From: Rhodococcus opacus B4
GTDB taxonomy: Bacteria > Actinomycetota > Actinomycetes > Mycobacteriales > Mycobacteriaceae
Length of the DNA stretch: 64,000 nucleotides
Assembly: GCF_000010805.1 (NCBI RefSeq)
Contig: NC_012522.1
Coordinates: 4,154,001-4,218,000 of the forward strand
Reading direction: 5' to 3'
In this document: piece by piece, positions 18,101 to 25,376 of the stretch
Position numbering within the stretch: position 1 is the stretch's first letter
Layout of the letters: each line of letters starts with the position of its first letter
The notes under the pieces: model-generated
The model's input: only the letters and a program-made list of their open reading frames with translations
Database searches by the model: none
What the model was told of the DNA's origin: nothing
Made by a program: the position numbers and the translations under genes

Positions 18101-18418
18101 GTGATAGGGCATCACGATGTATGGGCGACCGGTGGCGGTGACACCGACCTGGAGGACGGGGACGATGTTCGGGTGACCGGTCAGCCGGCCCATTGCCTGT
18201 TGTTCCCGGAAGAACCGTGCCCGGTTCTCCTCGTCCAGGATGGCGGTGAGGACTTTCACGGCCACCGTTCGGTCCAGATCGGTCTGCACGCAGCGGTAGA
18301 CGACGCCGAAGCCTCCGTGGCCGATTTCCTGGGCGTCTTCGAGCCCGGCGGCTTCTAGTTCGGCTGCGACTGGAGTGCTCACCGCGCGCTGCGTCCGGTA
18401 CGGATCGGCGTCGTCCAT
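15164..18418 (-). CDS. PknK-like Ser/Thr kinase - ATPase - TPR - LuxR regulator
   Basis: 1084 residues, close to mycobacterial PknK (about 1110). An N-terminal kinase domain (about 30-285) has GHGGFG, Lys55, HRDVKPAN (Asp149) and DFG (Asp167). A signal-transduction ATPase follows with Walker A GIGGVGKT (359-366) and Walker B LLLLDNCEH. A helical repeat region with TPR-like segments follows, then a C-terminal LuxR HTH (LTKRERQVAELIAEGLTNRA). All kinase catalytic residues are present, so it should be active. It is cytosolic and probably couples phosphorylation to DNA binding. It is divergent from the Rieske operon, but a direct link to that operon is not shown. Confidence 0.92.
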   Translation of the reverse strand: MDDADPYRTQRAVSTPVAAELEAAGLEDAQEIGHGGFGVVYRCVQTDLDRTVAVKVLTAILDEENRARFFREQQAMGRLTGHPNIVPVLQVGVTATGRPYIVMPYHPQDSLQARIRDHGPLPVGDVLRLGVKLAGAVETAHTLGILHRDVKPANILLSDYGEPALADFGIAHVSGGFETATGTVTGSPAFTAPEVLAGDPPTDSADIYGLGATLFCALTGHAAFERRSDEQLVAQFLRITTQPVPNLREQGIPDRVAHTIERAMSANPHDRPSAVQLGDDLRAIQLHEGFAVDDMALHGDARSSPRKLPIPVLQRLTTAHTVGDAKTNIRLELTSFVGRRNEVTEVKNLLSRSRLVTLTGIGGVGKTRLALRVATTTRRDYADGVWLVELGELRDELLLVDMVAASLGLGDHSARPLIEVLTEFLMSRELLLLLDNCEHIVAGVAGLAETLLQTCPGLRILATSRESLDIGGESTLRVPPLGVPDPDRAPSLHGLPSYDAVTLFAERAAAAVPGFELTEDNARAVAGICHRLDGLPLPIELAATRLRAMSPEQILARLTDRYRLLTRGSRGAPSRQQTLRLCIDWSYELCTPQEQQLWSRLSVFAGSCELDAVEQVCGTGPASSELLDVLSSLVDKSVVIRMESGSAVCFRLLETLREYGREKLGTTGESAELRRRHRDWYQQLTAEAEAEWISSRQLEWIARLEREQANLREAMEFCVSDSPDLGLRIGASLLPFWLSRSLLSEGRYWLGRVLAGLPAESTVDRIKALYAGSVLAELQGDLSAGAALVEEGSRLAEQTTDAMSHAYIAYADGLLALFSGDPVRACSRLDSARAFFGNRDDASHVGVLHRLGMAHEQLGHSRRAMDCYEQILAITRAQGESMYQSFALWAMGDGVWRHGDTEQAVQLLEQSLELTRQVNTPRTAVACLETLGSIAADTGDAKRAVVLMAAADELGRTAGSPTVGFPHLLVAREESEQSAYQALGKSSVESARREGRRLGFHAAIAYALGERLPDATGDSLVKLTKRERQVAELIAEGLTNRAIAARLVISPRTAQGHVEHVLTKLGFTSRAQIAAWIVEQGRQP

Positions 18419-18597
18419 CGGCTACGACGATTCACCCGATGCGCGACACCTTGGACAATGCGACACGGCGCTCACCTTACGAAAACGTCCTATCAGGTTA
18501 TCGCTGCAAGGCTCGATCCGGGAGACCACCGGTCACGAGCAGGTGGTCAAGGAGGGCGCTCGAGGATTTCCGGCTCCGACTGTGGCGCAGAATACAT

Positions 18598-18624
18598 CTT
18601 AGTGCTAAATTATTGAGCACTAAG
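18598..18624. promoter_or_regulatory. Probable MarR operator before the Rieske operon
   Basis: A perfect 9-bp inverted repeat, CTTAGTGCT (18598-18606) and AGCACTAAG (18616-18624), around a 9-bp AT-rich spacer. It lies 35 bp before the reductase start. The core TTAGTGCTAA resembles TTAGTACCAA before marR and TTAGCGCTAA before the RidA gene. Confidence 0.7.
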
Positions 18625-18659
18625 GAACTACGCCTTCGGGTCGAGCTTGGGAGTGAGCG

Positions 18660-19619
18660 ATGACAACAGACGCGGACACCGTCCCCATGATGGTGCGTCA
18701 GATGCGGGTCGAGTCCTCGGGCGTCGTCTCGCTCCGCCTCGAACGGCAGGACGGTGGCGCCGTCGACCGGTGGACGCCCGGCGCCCACCTGGACCTGCAC
18801 CTGAACCGCGGCACCGTCCGTCAGTACTCCCTCTGCGGAGACCCCGACGACAAGACCGGATACCGCGTCGCGATCCTTCACGAGGTGACCGGCCGCGGCG
18901 GTTCCCGGCACGTCCACGAGACGCTGCGGCCCGGCGACAGCCTGTCGGTGAGCGCACCCCGCAACAACTTCGAGCTGCTGCCGTCGCCGCGCTACGTGTT
19001 CATCGCCGGCGGCATCGGCATCACGCCGATCCTCGCGATGATCGGCGAGGCCGAACGCATGGGCGCCGAATGGGAACTGCATTACGGCGGCCGCGCCCGC
19101 ACGTCGATGGCGTTCCTGGACGAGCTGTCCGCGTACGGCGACCGCGTCCACGTCGTCACCGAGGAGGCCGACGGCATCCTCGACCTCCCCGCCGTCCTCG
19201 GCGCCGCCCGCGAGGAGACCCTCGTCTACGCGTGCGGACCCGAGGGTCTGCTCGGCGCGGTCGAGGGGTTCGCCGGCTCCTGGCCGGACGGCGCGATCCG
19301 GCTCGAACGGTTCAAGGCCAAGGAGGTCCCCGCCGACACCCTCGCCGGCGACCGTCCCGTCCGCGTGATCTGCGAACGATCCGGTATCTCGGCCACCGTC
19401 GCGCCCGACCGGACCATCCTCGACACCCTCGAGGAATCCGGCATCGACGTCCCCAGCTCCTGCCGCGAAGGCATCTGCGGGACGTGCGAAACCCGCGTCC
19501 TCGCCGGCACTCCCGACCACCGCGACTCCCTGCTCTCCAGCTCCGAGCAGGAGTCCGGCACCACCATCATGATCTGCGTTTCCCGCGCCCGCTCCGACGA
19601 GCTCGTGCTGGATCTCTAG
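18660..19619 (+). CDS. Oxygenase reductase, phthalate-dioxygenase-reductase (PDR/VanB) type
   Basis: 319 residues with domain order FMN, NAD, ferredoxin. RQYSLCGD binds the flavin, FIAGGIGITPILAMI binds NAD(P)H, and VSSCREGICGTCETRV (residues VPSSCREGIC... in the protein) plus MICVSRA near the end give the four cysteines of the plant-type 2Fe-2S cluster. It supplies electrons from NADH to a Rieske oxygenase, whose gene is two places downstream in the same operon. ATG 18660 follows GGGAGTG by a few bases. Confidence 0.92.
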   Translation: MTTDADTVPMMVRQMRVESSGVVSLRLERQDGGAVDRWTPGAHLDLHLNRGTVRQYSLCGDPDDKTGYRVAILHEVTGRGGSRHVHETLRPGDSLSVSAPRNNFELLPSPRYVFIAGGIGITPILAMIGEAERMGAEWELHYGGRARTSMAFLDELSAYGDRVHVVTEEADGILDLPAVLGAAREETLVYACGPEGLLGAVEGFAGSWPDGAIRLERFKAKEVPADTLAGDRPVRVICERSGISATVAPDRTILDTLEESGIDVPSSCREGICGTCETRVLAGTPDHRDSLLSSSEQESGTTIMICVSRARSDELVLDL

Positions 19620-19631
19620 AAGGGAAGAACC

Positions 19632-19844
19632 ATGAGCCTGTATCTGCAACCACGCCAGTCCGGCGCGGCGCCCACCCCGTACGAACGGAAACTGGCCGGT
19701 GCGATCGAAGAGGTCTTCGGCACCGGGGTGCACCACCTGGAAGGCCTGGTGAAGGGGCTGAACGCCCTCGGCATCCACAGTCCCGGCGGCGAAGCCTGGA
19801 CCACCGACACTTTCACGGACGAGATCCGACGGATGGGGGCCTGA
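19632..19844 (+). CDS. Small recombinase-like HTH protein of Rieske operon
   Basis: 70 residues, with GAAGGGAAGA before the ATG. The sequence (KLAGAIEEVFGTGVHHLEGL, then LNALGIHSPGGEAWTTDTF) resembles the helix-turn-helix domain of serine recombinases, where GI-x-S-P-G-G-x-x-W is typical. Such short proteins recur in Rieske oxygenase operons of actinobacteria and proteobacteria (from memory). It is too short for a recombinase; a role in regulation or as an oxygenase accessory is possible. It sits between reductase and oxygenase genes with gaps of 12 and 1 bp. Confidence 0.75.
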   Translation: MSLYLQPRQSGAAPTPYERKLAGAIEEVFGTGVHHLEGLVKGLNALGIHSPGGEAWTTDTFTDEIRRMGA

Positions 19845-19845
19845 C

Positions 19846-20877
19846 ATGGTGAACCGACTGCGCAAGGCGGCACTGACCGGCGACGAGATCTTCGCGACCG
19901 GGATGCGCGACCAGTGGCACGCGGTGTGCCCGTCCGACTTCGTCGCGCGCGGCGACATGAAGAAGATCCGCCGCCTCGGCGAGGACTGGCTGCTGTTCCG
20001 TCAGTCCGACGGCACCCTTCGCATGCTCGCCGACCGCTGCCCGCACCGCGGCGCCCCGCTGTCGCAGGGGCAGCACCTCGGCGACCGCGTCGCCTGCCAG
20101 TACCACGGGGTGCAGGTGGACGGCGGCGGCACCGTCGTCTCCGTCCCCGGAATGCCCGGGTGCAACCTCGAAGGCAAGCGGCTGGTGACCAGCCTCCCGG
20201 TGCGGGAAGTGGCCGGCGCCGTGCTCGCCTGGTTCGGCACCGACCCCGACGCCGAACCCGCACCCCTCGAACTGCCCGAGCGCCTCACCGACGAGGGCAT
20301 CTCGCACTTCCTCTGCTACGCGGAGTGGAAGGCGCCGTGGCGGTTCACGCTCGAGAACCTGCTCGACCCGATGCACGGGGCGTTCCTGCACCGCGAATCG
20401 CATTCGATGTTCGGCGGGGAGACGTCCGCGAAATTCCGTATCCGCGAGACCGACCGTGGATTCTTCTTCGAGAAGACCGATCAGCGGGGTGTGAACTTCG
20501 ACTGGGTCGAATTCTGCCGGACCGGCATCGACTGGGTGGACCTCGAGATCCCGTACCCGCCGACCGCGGGCCCGGGTGGGTCGTTCGGCATCGTCGGCAT
20601 GGGGACCCCGATCGACGCCGAGACCACCGCGGTGTTCTTCTGGCGCTACCGCCGGGTCGAGGGCTGGGAACGCGACGTCTGGCGTTTCTTGTACCGCACG
20701 AAGCTCGAGGAGCGGCACTGGGTGGTGCTCGAGCAGGACCGCACCATGCTCGAGGCGATGGCATTCGACGCCGACCAGGCGGAGAACCTGTACCAGCACG
20801 ACCTCGGCGTCATCCGGCTCCGCAGGCTCTACCGGGCGCAGGCCGAGGCCCAGGCGAAGTCGCTTCAGGAGGCGTAA
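19846..20877 (+). CDS. Rieske non-haem iron oxygenase, alpha subunit
   Basis: 343 residues. The Rieske cluster ligands are in CPHRGAPLSQG and CQYHGVQVDGGG. The mononuclear iron site is in ENLLDPMHGAFLHRESH (two His), with a later Asp expected. Size and layout fit single-subunit (alpha-3) oxygenases of the VanA/phthalate-oxygenase group, which take electrons from a PDR-type reductase such as the one encoded upstream. Demethylation or ring hydroxylation are the usual reactions; the substrate is unknown. A nearby RidA protein hints at an imine or amine intermediate. Confidence 0.9.
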   Translation: MVNRLRKAALTGDEIFATGMRDQWHAVCPSDFVARGDMKKIRRLGEDWLLFRQSDGTLRMLADRCPHRGAPLSQGQHLGDRVACQYHGVQVDGGGTVVSVPGMPGCNLEGKRLVTSLPVREVAGAVLAWFGTDPDAEPAPLELPERLTDEGISHFLCYAEWKAPWRFTLENLLDPMHGAFLHRESHSMFGGETSAKFRIRETDRGFFFEKTDQRGVNFDWVEFCRTGIDWVDLEIPYPPTAGPGGSFGIVGMGTPIDAETTAVFFWRYRRVEGWERDVWRFLYRTKLEERHWVVLEQDRTMLEAMAFDADQAENLYQHDLGVIRLRRLYRAQAEAQAKSLQEA

Positions 20878-20887
20878 CGTCGCGCGG

Positions 20888-20910
20888 GTTGACTTGAATG
20901 AAATGTCAAC
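20888..20910. promoter_or_regulatory. Inverted repeat GTTGAC-N11-GTCAAC before tetR
   Basis: Perfect 6-bp arms at 20888-20893 and 20905-20910 with an 11-bp AT-rich spacer, 60 bp before the TetR start. Likely autoregulatory operator of the TetR protein, placed between the Rieske gene and tetR. Confidence 0.6.
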
Positions 20911-20969
20911 TAAGAATGTGTGACGGCCGACACGTCGGGCGCCGGCCGGGGTGCGAGGAGGCGCGTGCG

Positions 20970-21587
20970 GTGCTTACGAACGGTGACGATCGAGGTCGGC
21001 TCGCGTTGGTCGAGGCGGCGGGGCGGTGCTTCGCCGAACTGGGATACGAGCGCACCACCGAGGCGGTCATCGCCGCCGCCGCCGGAGTGTCCGAGGCCGA
21101 ATTCCGCGCCCGGTTCGCGTCCCGCGACGACGCCTTCCGTGCCGTCGCCGCGGAAGTGTTCGACACGTTCGTCGAGGCGCAGCGCATCCCCGTTCCGCCG
21201 GACGCGGACCCGCGCAGCGTCCTGCGCGCCGCCACCGCCGCGTTCATCGAGACCGTCTACAGCAGCGGCCGCCTGTTCACGATGATCGAGGACCGCGCGG
21301 CCGTCGACCCCGTGATCGGTGAACAACTCGAGGCGGCGCACAACCGGATCCTCGGCCGGTACATCCGGTTCATCGAACGACTCAATCAGGCCGGCATCGC
21401 GACGCCGTGCGCCGAACCCGCCCAACTCGCCCGGAAACTGTCCGAGGCGCAGTGGGCGGGTGCGGCGCGCCTGATCGGTGCGTCGCCCGACGAACAACGG
21501 CGGTTCATCGTGGAGATGACGGCGGCCTCCGAACGGTTCATCGGATTCGGTGAGGTCGCCGATCTGACCGCCCGCGCGGCCAGCTGA
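20970..21587 (+). CDS. TetR-family transcriptional regulator
   Basis: 205 residues from GTG 20970, preceded by AGGAGG at 8 bp; an ATG at 20898 would overlap the operator. The N-terminal HTH reads LVEAAGRCFAELGYERTTEAVIAAAAGVSEAEFRARFASRDDAFRAV, a divergent TetR_N (usual YYHF replaced by RARFASRD). The rest is a helical ligand domain. It follows the Rieske operon on the same strand and probably senses a substrate or product. Confidence 0.85.
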   Translation: MLTNGDDRGRLALVEAAGRCFAELGYERTTEAVIAAAAGVSEAEFRARFASRDDAFRAVAAEVFDTFVEAQRIPVPPDADPRSVLRAATAAFIETVYSSGRLFTMIEDRAAVDPVIGEQLEAAHNRILGRYIRFIERLNQAGIATPCAEPAQLARKLSEAQWAGAARLIGASPDEQRRFIVEMTAASERFIGFGEVADLTARAAS

Positions 21588-21595
21588 GCTTCGGC

Positions 21596-22123
21596 TCAGG
21601 CGGTGGGGGCCTGGTTCTCGACGATCGAGTGCTCGAGCTTGCGGAGCAGTCCCGCCAGTGACGCCTGATCGTCCTTCGACATCCCACTGAGGATCTGGGA
21701 CTCGTTGGCGAAGTGGGCCTCCGCAACCTTGTTGATCACCCGCAAGCCCTCGTCGGTGAGTTGCGCGTGGACGATGCGACGGTCCTCCGCGTCCCGCTCC
21801 CGCTGCACGAGTCCCGCCTTCTCCAGGCGGTCGACGCGCAGCGTCACCCCACCCGTGGTGACGAGGGCGGACTCCGCCAGCTGTCCCGACGTCATCCGGT
21901 ACGGCGGACCCGAACGCCGGAGCGCGGCCATGACATCGAACGACGCCATGTTGATGCCGTGCTCCTCGAACACCGCGGCCAACGACGACTGGTAGCGCAG
22001 ATATGAACGATGCAGGCGGCCCAGCACTTTCAGCGGACTCACATCCAGGTCCGGCCACTGGTGGGCCCACTGGTCGACGATGTCGTCGACGGCATCGCGA
22101 TCTGGAACGGGGCGTTGCGTCAC
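21596..22123 (-). CDS. MarR-family transcriptional regulator
   Basis: 175 residues from GTG 22123, chosen because AGGAGG lies 8 bp upstream on this strand. The winged helix is visible: MTSGQLAESALVTTGGVTLRVDRLEKAGLVQRERDAEDRRIVHAQLTDEG, with the wing motif DRR. It converges on tetR with an 8-bp gap. Matching palindromes before this gene, before the Rieske reductase and before the RidA gene suggest these three are its targets. Confidence 0.9.
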   Translation of the reverse strand: MTQRPVPDRDAVDDIVDQWAHQWPDLDVSPLKVLGRLHRSYLRYQSSLAAVFEEHGINMASFDVMAALRRSGPPYRMTSGQLAESALVTTGGVTLRVDRLEKAGLVQRERDAEDRRIVHAQLTDEGLRVINKVAEAHFANESQILSGMSKDDQASLAGLLRKLEHSIVENQAPTA

Positions 22124-22160
22124 CGGGCGCACCTCCTGAATCCTCGAGGGTCTCATCTGT

Positions 22161-22170
22161 TTAGTACCAA
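22161..22170. promoter_or_regulatory. Candidate MarR operator before marR
   Basis: TTAGTACCAA, one mismatch from a perfect palindrome, 38 bp upstream of the marR start. It matches the core of the sites at 18599-18608 and 22669-22678. Confidence 0.55.
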
Positions 22171-22199
22171 GATATCGAAATGAGCATAGGTGACGACGA

Positions 22200-22247
22200 C
22201 GCGCCGCGGGTCCCCGCCGATTTCTCGGAACGGGGACCCGCGGCGCG
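22200..22247 (-). terminator. Long hairpin terminator after the RidA-family gene
   Basis: A perfect 16-bp GC-rich stem (22200-22215 with 22232-22247) encloses a 16-nt loop that itself can pair CCGA with TCGG. It lies 17 bp after the RidA-family stop on the - strand and shields marR from read-through. Confidence 0.75.
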
Positions 22248-22264
22248 GCCGGACGTCGGTGCCG

Positions 22265-22630
22265 TCAGCGGCCCGCAATCGCCGCGACGGCGTCGATCTC
22301 GGCGACGGCGCCGTAGGGGAGGCTGCTCACCTCGAGGAACGTGCGCGCGGGGCGCGGCTCGTCGAAGATGCGCTCGAACTGGCGGTTCGCCTCCTCGCGC
22401 AGCGACAGGTCGGTGACGTAGTAGGTGAGCTTTACGACGTCCTGCAGCTGTCCGCCGACGGTGGCGAGGCGATCGACCATGCGGTCGACGGCGGCGTCGA
22501 GCGCCTCGGTGCGGCCCGAGACGGCGGTGCCCTCGGCATCGACGGAGAGGGCGCCGGAGACGAACGCGAGTCCGCCTGCGACCACGGCCGGGCTGTAGGG
22601 GTGGTGGGCGGTGACTTCGGTGAGGGACAT
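22265..22630 (-). CDS. RidA/YjgF family protein (reactive imine deaminase type)
   Basis: 121 residues from ATG 22630. Typical features are VVAGGLAFVSGAL, KLTYYVTDLSLREEANRQFERIF and the end RTFLEVSSLPYGAVAEIDAVAAI. The usual Arg after the RT-F-x-E segment, which binds the substrate carboxylate in RidA proper, is not obvious, so this may be a Rid subfamily with another substrate. It likely hydrolyses enamine/imine intermediates made by the neighbouring oxygenase. A TTAGCGCTAA palindrome 38 bp upstream ties it to the MarR regulon. Confidence 0.85.
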   Translation of the reverse strand: MSLTEVTAHHPYSPAVVAGGLAFVSGALSVDAEGTAVSGRTEALDAAVDRMVDRLATVGGQLQDVVKLTYYVTDLSLREEANRQFERIFDEPRPARTFLEVSSLPYGAVAEIDAVAAIAGR

Positions 22631-22668
22631 GGAGGCTCGCTTTCTCGGTGGACTCCGGTCACTATATC

Positions 22669-22678
22669 TTAGCGCTAA
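22669..22678. promoter_or_regulatory. Candidate MarR operator before the RidA-family gene
   Basis: TTAGCGCTAA is a perfect 10-bp palindrome, 38 bp before the RidA-family start, the same distance as the site before marR. It also lies about 55 bp before udgX on the other strand, so it could affect both. Confidence 0.6.
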
Positions 22679-22732
22679 ACTAATTGACAGGGTTATGCGA
22701 ATGAAGCTCCGCCCGACGGGTACTCGGCCCAC

Positions 22733-23404
22733 ATGTCACGTGCCACCAAACCCTCGGCCGCACCGTTCGTTCCGGACACCGTGGACCTCGACAAGCTGTC
22801 CCACGCGGCGGAGGGGTGCCGCGGCTGTGACCTGTACCGCGACGCCGGGCAGACCGTCTTCGGCGCGGGCAGCCGATCCGCGCGGATGATGCTCGTCGGC
22901 GAGCAACCCGGCGATCAGGAGGACCGCGCCGGCGAACCGTTCGTCGGACCGGCGGGCAAGCTCCTGAACAAGGCGCTCGACGCGGCGGACATCGACCGCG
23001 ACCTCACCTACGTCACCAACGCGGTCAAGCACTTCAAATTCATTCCCGCCGAACGCGGCAAGCGCCGAATCCACAAGAAGCCGAATCGCACCGAGATCGT
23101 CGCGTGCAGGCCATGGCTGATCGCCGAACTGGCGGCCGTGCAGCCCGACGTCCTCGTGTGCCTCGGCGCCACCGCCGCGCAGGCACTGCTCGGACCGTCG
23201 TTCCGCCTCACCGAACACCACGGGGAGCTGCTACACCTCGACGGCGAGGTGGACGTCGACGTGGATCCGGACGTCTTCGCGACGATCCACCCGTCCGCCG
23301 TGCTGCGAGGACCGTCCGCCGTGCTGCGAGGACCGTCGGAGGACCGGGACGACGCATTCGACGCCCTCGTCGCCGACCTGAAGAAGGCCGCCGCCGCGCT
23401 CTGA
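22733..23404 (+). CDS. udgX: UdgX-type uracil-DNA glycosylase
   Basis: 223 residues. It has the GEQPGDQED active-site motif and the KRRIHKKPNR insertion (His114) that marks UdgX. In UdgX this His forms a covalent bond with the abasic sugar after uracil removal. CRGC (C29, C32) and later cysteines fit the 4Fe-4S cluster of family 4/5-like enzymes. The second motif HPSAVLRG is immediately followed by a copy, PSAVLRG, caused by a 21-bp tandem repeat. Whether this extra loop harms activity is open. DNA-repair role in the cytosol. Confidence 0.92.
   Translation: MSRATKPSAAPFVPDTVDLDKLSHAAEGCRGCDLYRDAGQTVFGAGSRSARMMLVGEQPGDQEDRAGEPFVGPAGKLLNKALDAADIDRDLTYVTNAVKHFKFIPAERGKRRIHKKPNRTEIVACRPWLIAELAAVQPDVLVCLGATAAQALLGPSFRLTEHHGELLHLDGEVDVDVDPDVFATIHPSAVLRGPSAVLRGPSEDRDDAFDALVADLKKAAAAL
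23291..23332 (+). repeat. In-frame 21-bp tandem duplication inside udgX
   Basis: Two exact adjacent copies of a 21-bp unit (23291-23311, 23312-23332), each encoding PSAVLRG. The repeated segment is the catalytic motif that follows the conserved His, so the protein reads HPSAVLRGPSAVLRG. Confidence 0.95.
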
Positions 23405-23459
23405 GGACGAACAAGCCGAACTTCTGGCGCGACGGACCGCCGAGGACGAGATTGAGGGC

Positions 23460-24395
23460 ATGACGAATTCGAACCAGACCATGACGGCAGTCTCCTACTC
23501 GTCCTACGGCGGTCCCGAGGTGCTCGAGACCCACGCCGTGCCGGTGCCCGAGCCCAGCGGCAACCAGGTGAGAGTCGCCATCCGGGCCGCCGGCGTGAAC
23601 CCGATCGACTGGAAGCTGCGGTCGGGGTCGATGGCCGAGGTGATGTCCGTGCAGTTCCCGAAGATCCCCGGCAGCGAGGTCGCCGGCGTCGTCGACGCGG
23701 TCGGGCCCGACGCGACCGGCGTGCTGGTGGGCGACGAGGTGTTCGGCTGGTCCGACACCGGCGGCTACGCCGAGTACGCGCTCGCCTCGATCGTCGTGCC
23801 GAAACCGAAGGGGCTGAGCTGGACGGACGCGGCGTCCATCCCCGTCGCCGGCGAGGCCGCCACTCGGGGACTTCGGATCCTGAAGCTGAAGTCCGGTGAG
23901 ACGCTGCTCGTGAACGGAGCATCCGGTGCGGTGGGAACGATTGCGGCGCAACTGGCGGTGGACGCCGGTGCCAGCGTGATCGGCACCGCCAGCGAAAAGC
24001 ACCACGACGCGCTGCGCGAACTGGGCGTGACCCCCACGACGTACGGCGAGGGCCTGGCGGACCGGGTCCGCGAACTCGCCCCGAACGGGGTCGACGCCGT
24101 CCTCGACCTCGGCTTCGGCGGGCTCGACGCGGCGATGGACCTGCGCGGGGGCACCGACCGGATCGTGACGCTGTCGGACGGTGCCGCGTTCGGTCTCGGA
24201 ATCACGTTCTCCTCCGGCAACGCCGGCGACCGGAGCGCCGAGACCCTGCGCCGGCTCGGCGCCCTCGCCGTAGCCGGGAAGCTGACCCTCCCGCCGGCCC
24301 GCACCTTCCCGCTCACCGAGGCCGCCGACGCCCAGCGTGCCGGCGAAAAGGGCCGAAGCCGGGGGAAGCTCGTATTGCGGCTCCGCCGCCCGTGA
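23460..24395 (+). CDS. NADP-dependent quinone-oxidoreductase-like protein (zinc-free MDR)
   Basis: 311 residues. An N-terminal GroES-like fold (AAGVNPIDWKLRSG, KIPGSEVAGVVDAVG) is followed by a Rossmann domain with NGASGAVGTIAAQLA. The zinc-binding cysteines of alcohol dehydrogenases are absent, as in zeta-crystallin/QOR enzymes. It reduces quinones or alpha,beta-unsaturated carbonyls with NADPH. It stands alone between udgX and the converging copper operon; its stop lies in the shared terminator hairpin. Confidence 0.88.
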   Translation: MTNSNQTMTAVSYSSYGGPEVLETHAVPVPEPSGNQVRVAIRAAGVNPIDWKLRSGSMAEVMSVQFPKIPGSEVAGVVDAVGPDATGVLVGDEVFGWSDTGGYAEYALASIVVPKPKGLSWTDAASIPVAGEAATRGLRILKLKSGETLLVNGASGAVGTIAAQLAVDAGASVIGTASEKHHDALRELGVTPTTYGEGLADRVRELAPNGVDAVLDLGFGGLDAAMDLRGGTDRIVTLSDGAAFGLGITFSSGNAGDRSAETLRRLGALAVAGKLTLPPARTFPLTEAADAQRAGEKGRSRGKLVLRLRRP

Positions 24396-24430
24396 GTACT
24401 TATCAACCGCCCGACGTCCAAGTACTCACG
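24391..24430. terminator. Bidirectional hairpin between QOR-like gene and copD
   Basis: An 11-bp perfect stem (CGTGAGTACTT at 24391-24401, complement at 24420-24430) with an 18-nt loop, containing the QOR-like stop and ending 2 bp before the copD stop. It is preceded by GCTCCGCCGCCCGTG, a word that recurs in the repeats near 30.2 and 30.9 kb. Confidence 0.7.
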
Positions 24431-24432
24431 GG

Positions 24433-25371
24433 TCATCCGGTGGTGGCCAGGGCTGCGGCGAGACCGAACGGCACCGCCATCACCACCACCTCGAAGATCG
24501 CGCGCCGCAGGGACTCTTCGGCAGTGACCCGGTGCGCCGCGGCCTGGACGACCCACGTTCGCCGCCACCACCAACCGAGCCCGAGCAGCGCCGCCAACGC
24601 CACCGCCTTGGCGAGCACGATGCGGCCGTAGCCGGTGTCGAACAGGGGAGTGATCCCGCCCAGCCGGACGGCTGCGTTGATGATCCCGGTCGCGGTCAAC
24701 AGCCACACGCACCGCCACGCGACGACCGAGTACCGCGGCAGCCACGACGACCAGTCTCCACGCGAACGGAGCATCAGGCCGAGCGCCGCGAGGAGCCCGA
24801 ACCAGACGGCGGCGGCCAGCGCGTGGACGACGTCGAGGACCGAGCCGAGAACCTGCTGCGACATGTGGCCGGTGATCGGCCGGGCCACCAGTGCGAGCGC
24901 CGCGACCACCAGCATCGGGACGGGGAGCCGGGCGTCGGGGCGGCGGAACGCGACCGCCGACCACCCGGTGGCCGCGACGGTGCACACGAGAACGGCGAGG
25001 TCGACGCGTCCCGCGCTGATCTCGGTCACGTAGGCGCCGAACCGCCCGACCGACAACTGCGACAACGCCAGGGCGTCCGCCTCGGCCGCCGTCATCGACA
25101 GCAGCACGGCCTCGGCGAGCATCCACGCGCCGGCGATCGCGGTCGACAACCGCCACAGTCGCTGGTCCCGGACGAGGGGACGGCTGTCCGCGCGACTCCA
25201 CCAGCCCAGCGCGGCGAGCCCGAGGACCGCCGAACCGAGCACGAGGCACAGCGCCCGGACAGCGCTCGACGGTGACGGGCCTTCCGGTTGCGCCAACGCC
25301 CAGCCGCAGGCGACCCCGACGAGCGATGTGGGTACGGCGAACAGCAGCCACGACTGTCGCGCCGTACCCAC
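24433..25371 (-). CDS. copD: CopD-family copper-resistance membrane protein
   Basis: 312 residues from GTG 25371, 5 bp after the copC stop. About eight hydrophobic helices are visible. The CopD-type core has LDVVHALAAAVWFGLLAALG and an earlier GHMSQQ. CopD carries copper through the inner membrane, usually with CopC as partner. It is the last gene of the ycnI-copC-copD order. The helices are well formed, and no truncation is seen. Confidence 0.85.
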   Translation of the reverse strand: MGTARQSWLLFAVPTSLVGVACGWALAQPEGPSPSSAVRALCLVLGSAVLGLAALGWWSRADSRPLVRDQRLWRLSTAIAGAWMLAEAVLLSMTAAEADALALSQLSVGRFGAYVTEISAGRVDLAVLVCTVAATGWSAVAFRRPDARLPVPMLVVAALALVARPITGHMSQQVLGSVLDVVHALAAAVWFGLLAALGLMLRSRGDWSSWLPRYSVVAWRCVWLLTATGIINAAVRLGGITPLFDTGYGRIVLAKAVALAALLGLGWWWRRTWVVQAAAHRVTAEESLRRAIFEVVVMAVPFGLAAALATTG

Positions 25372-25376
25372 CGCGC

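Noticed and set aside
18498-19958. 486-codon - strand frame opposite the reductase
   Set aside because: Antisense shadow of the PDR-type reductase; composition Gly/Asp/Val-rich without motifs.
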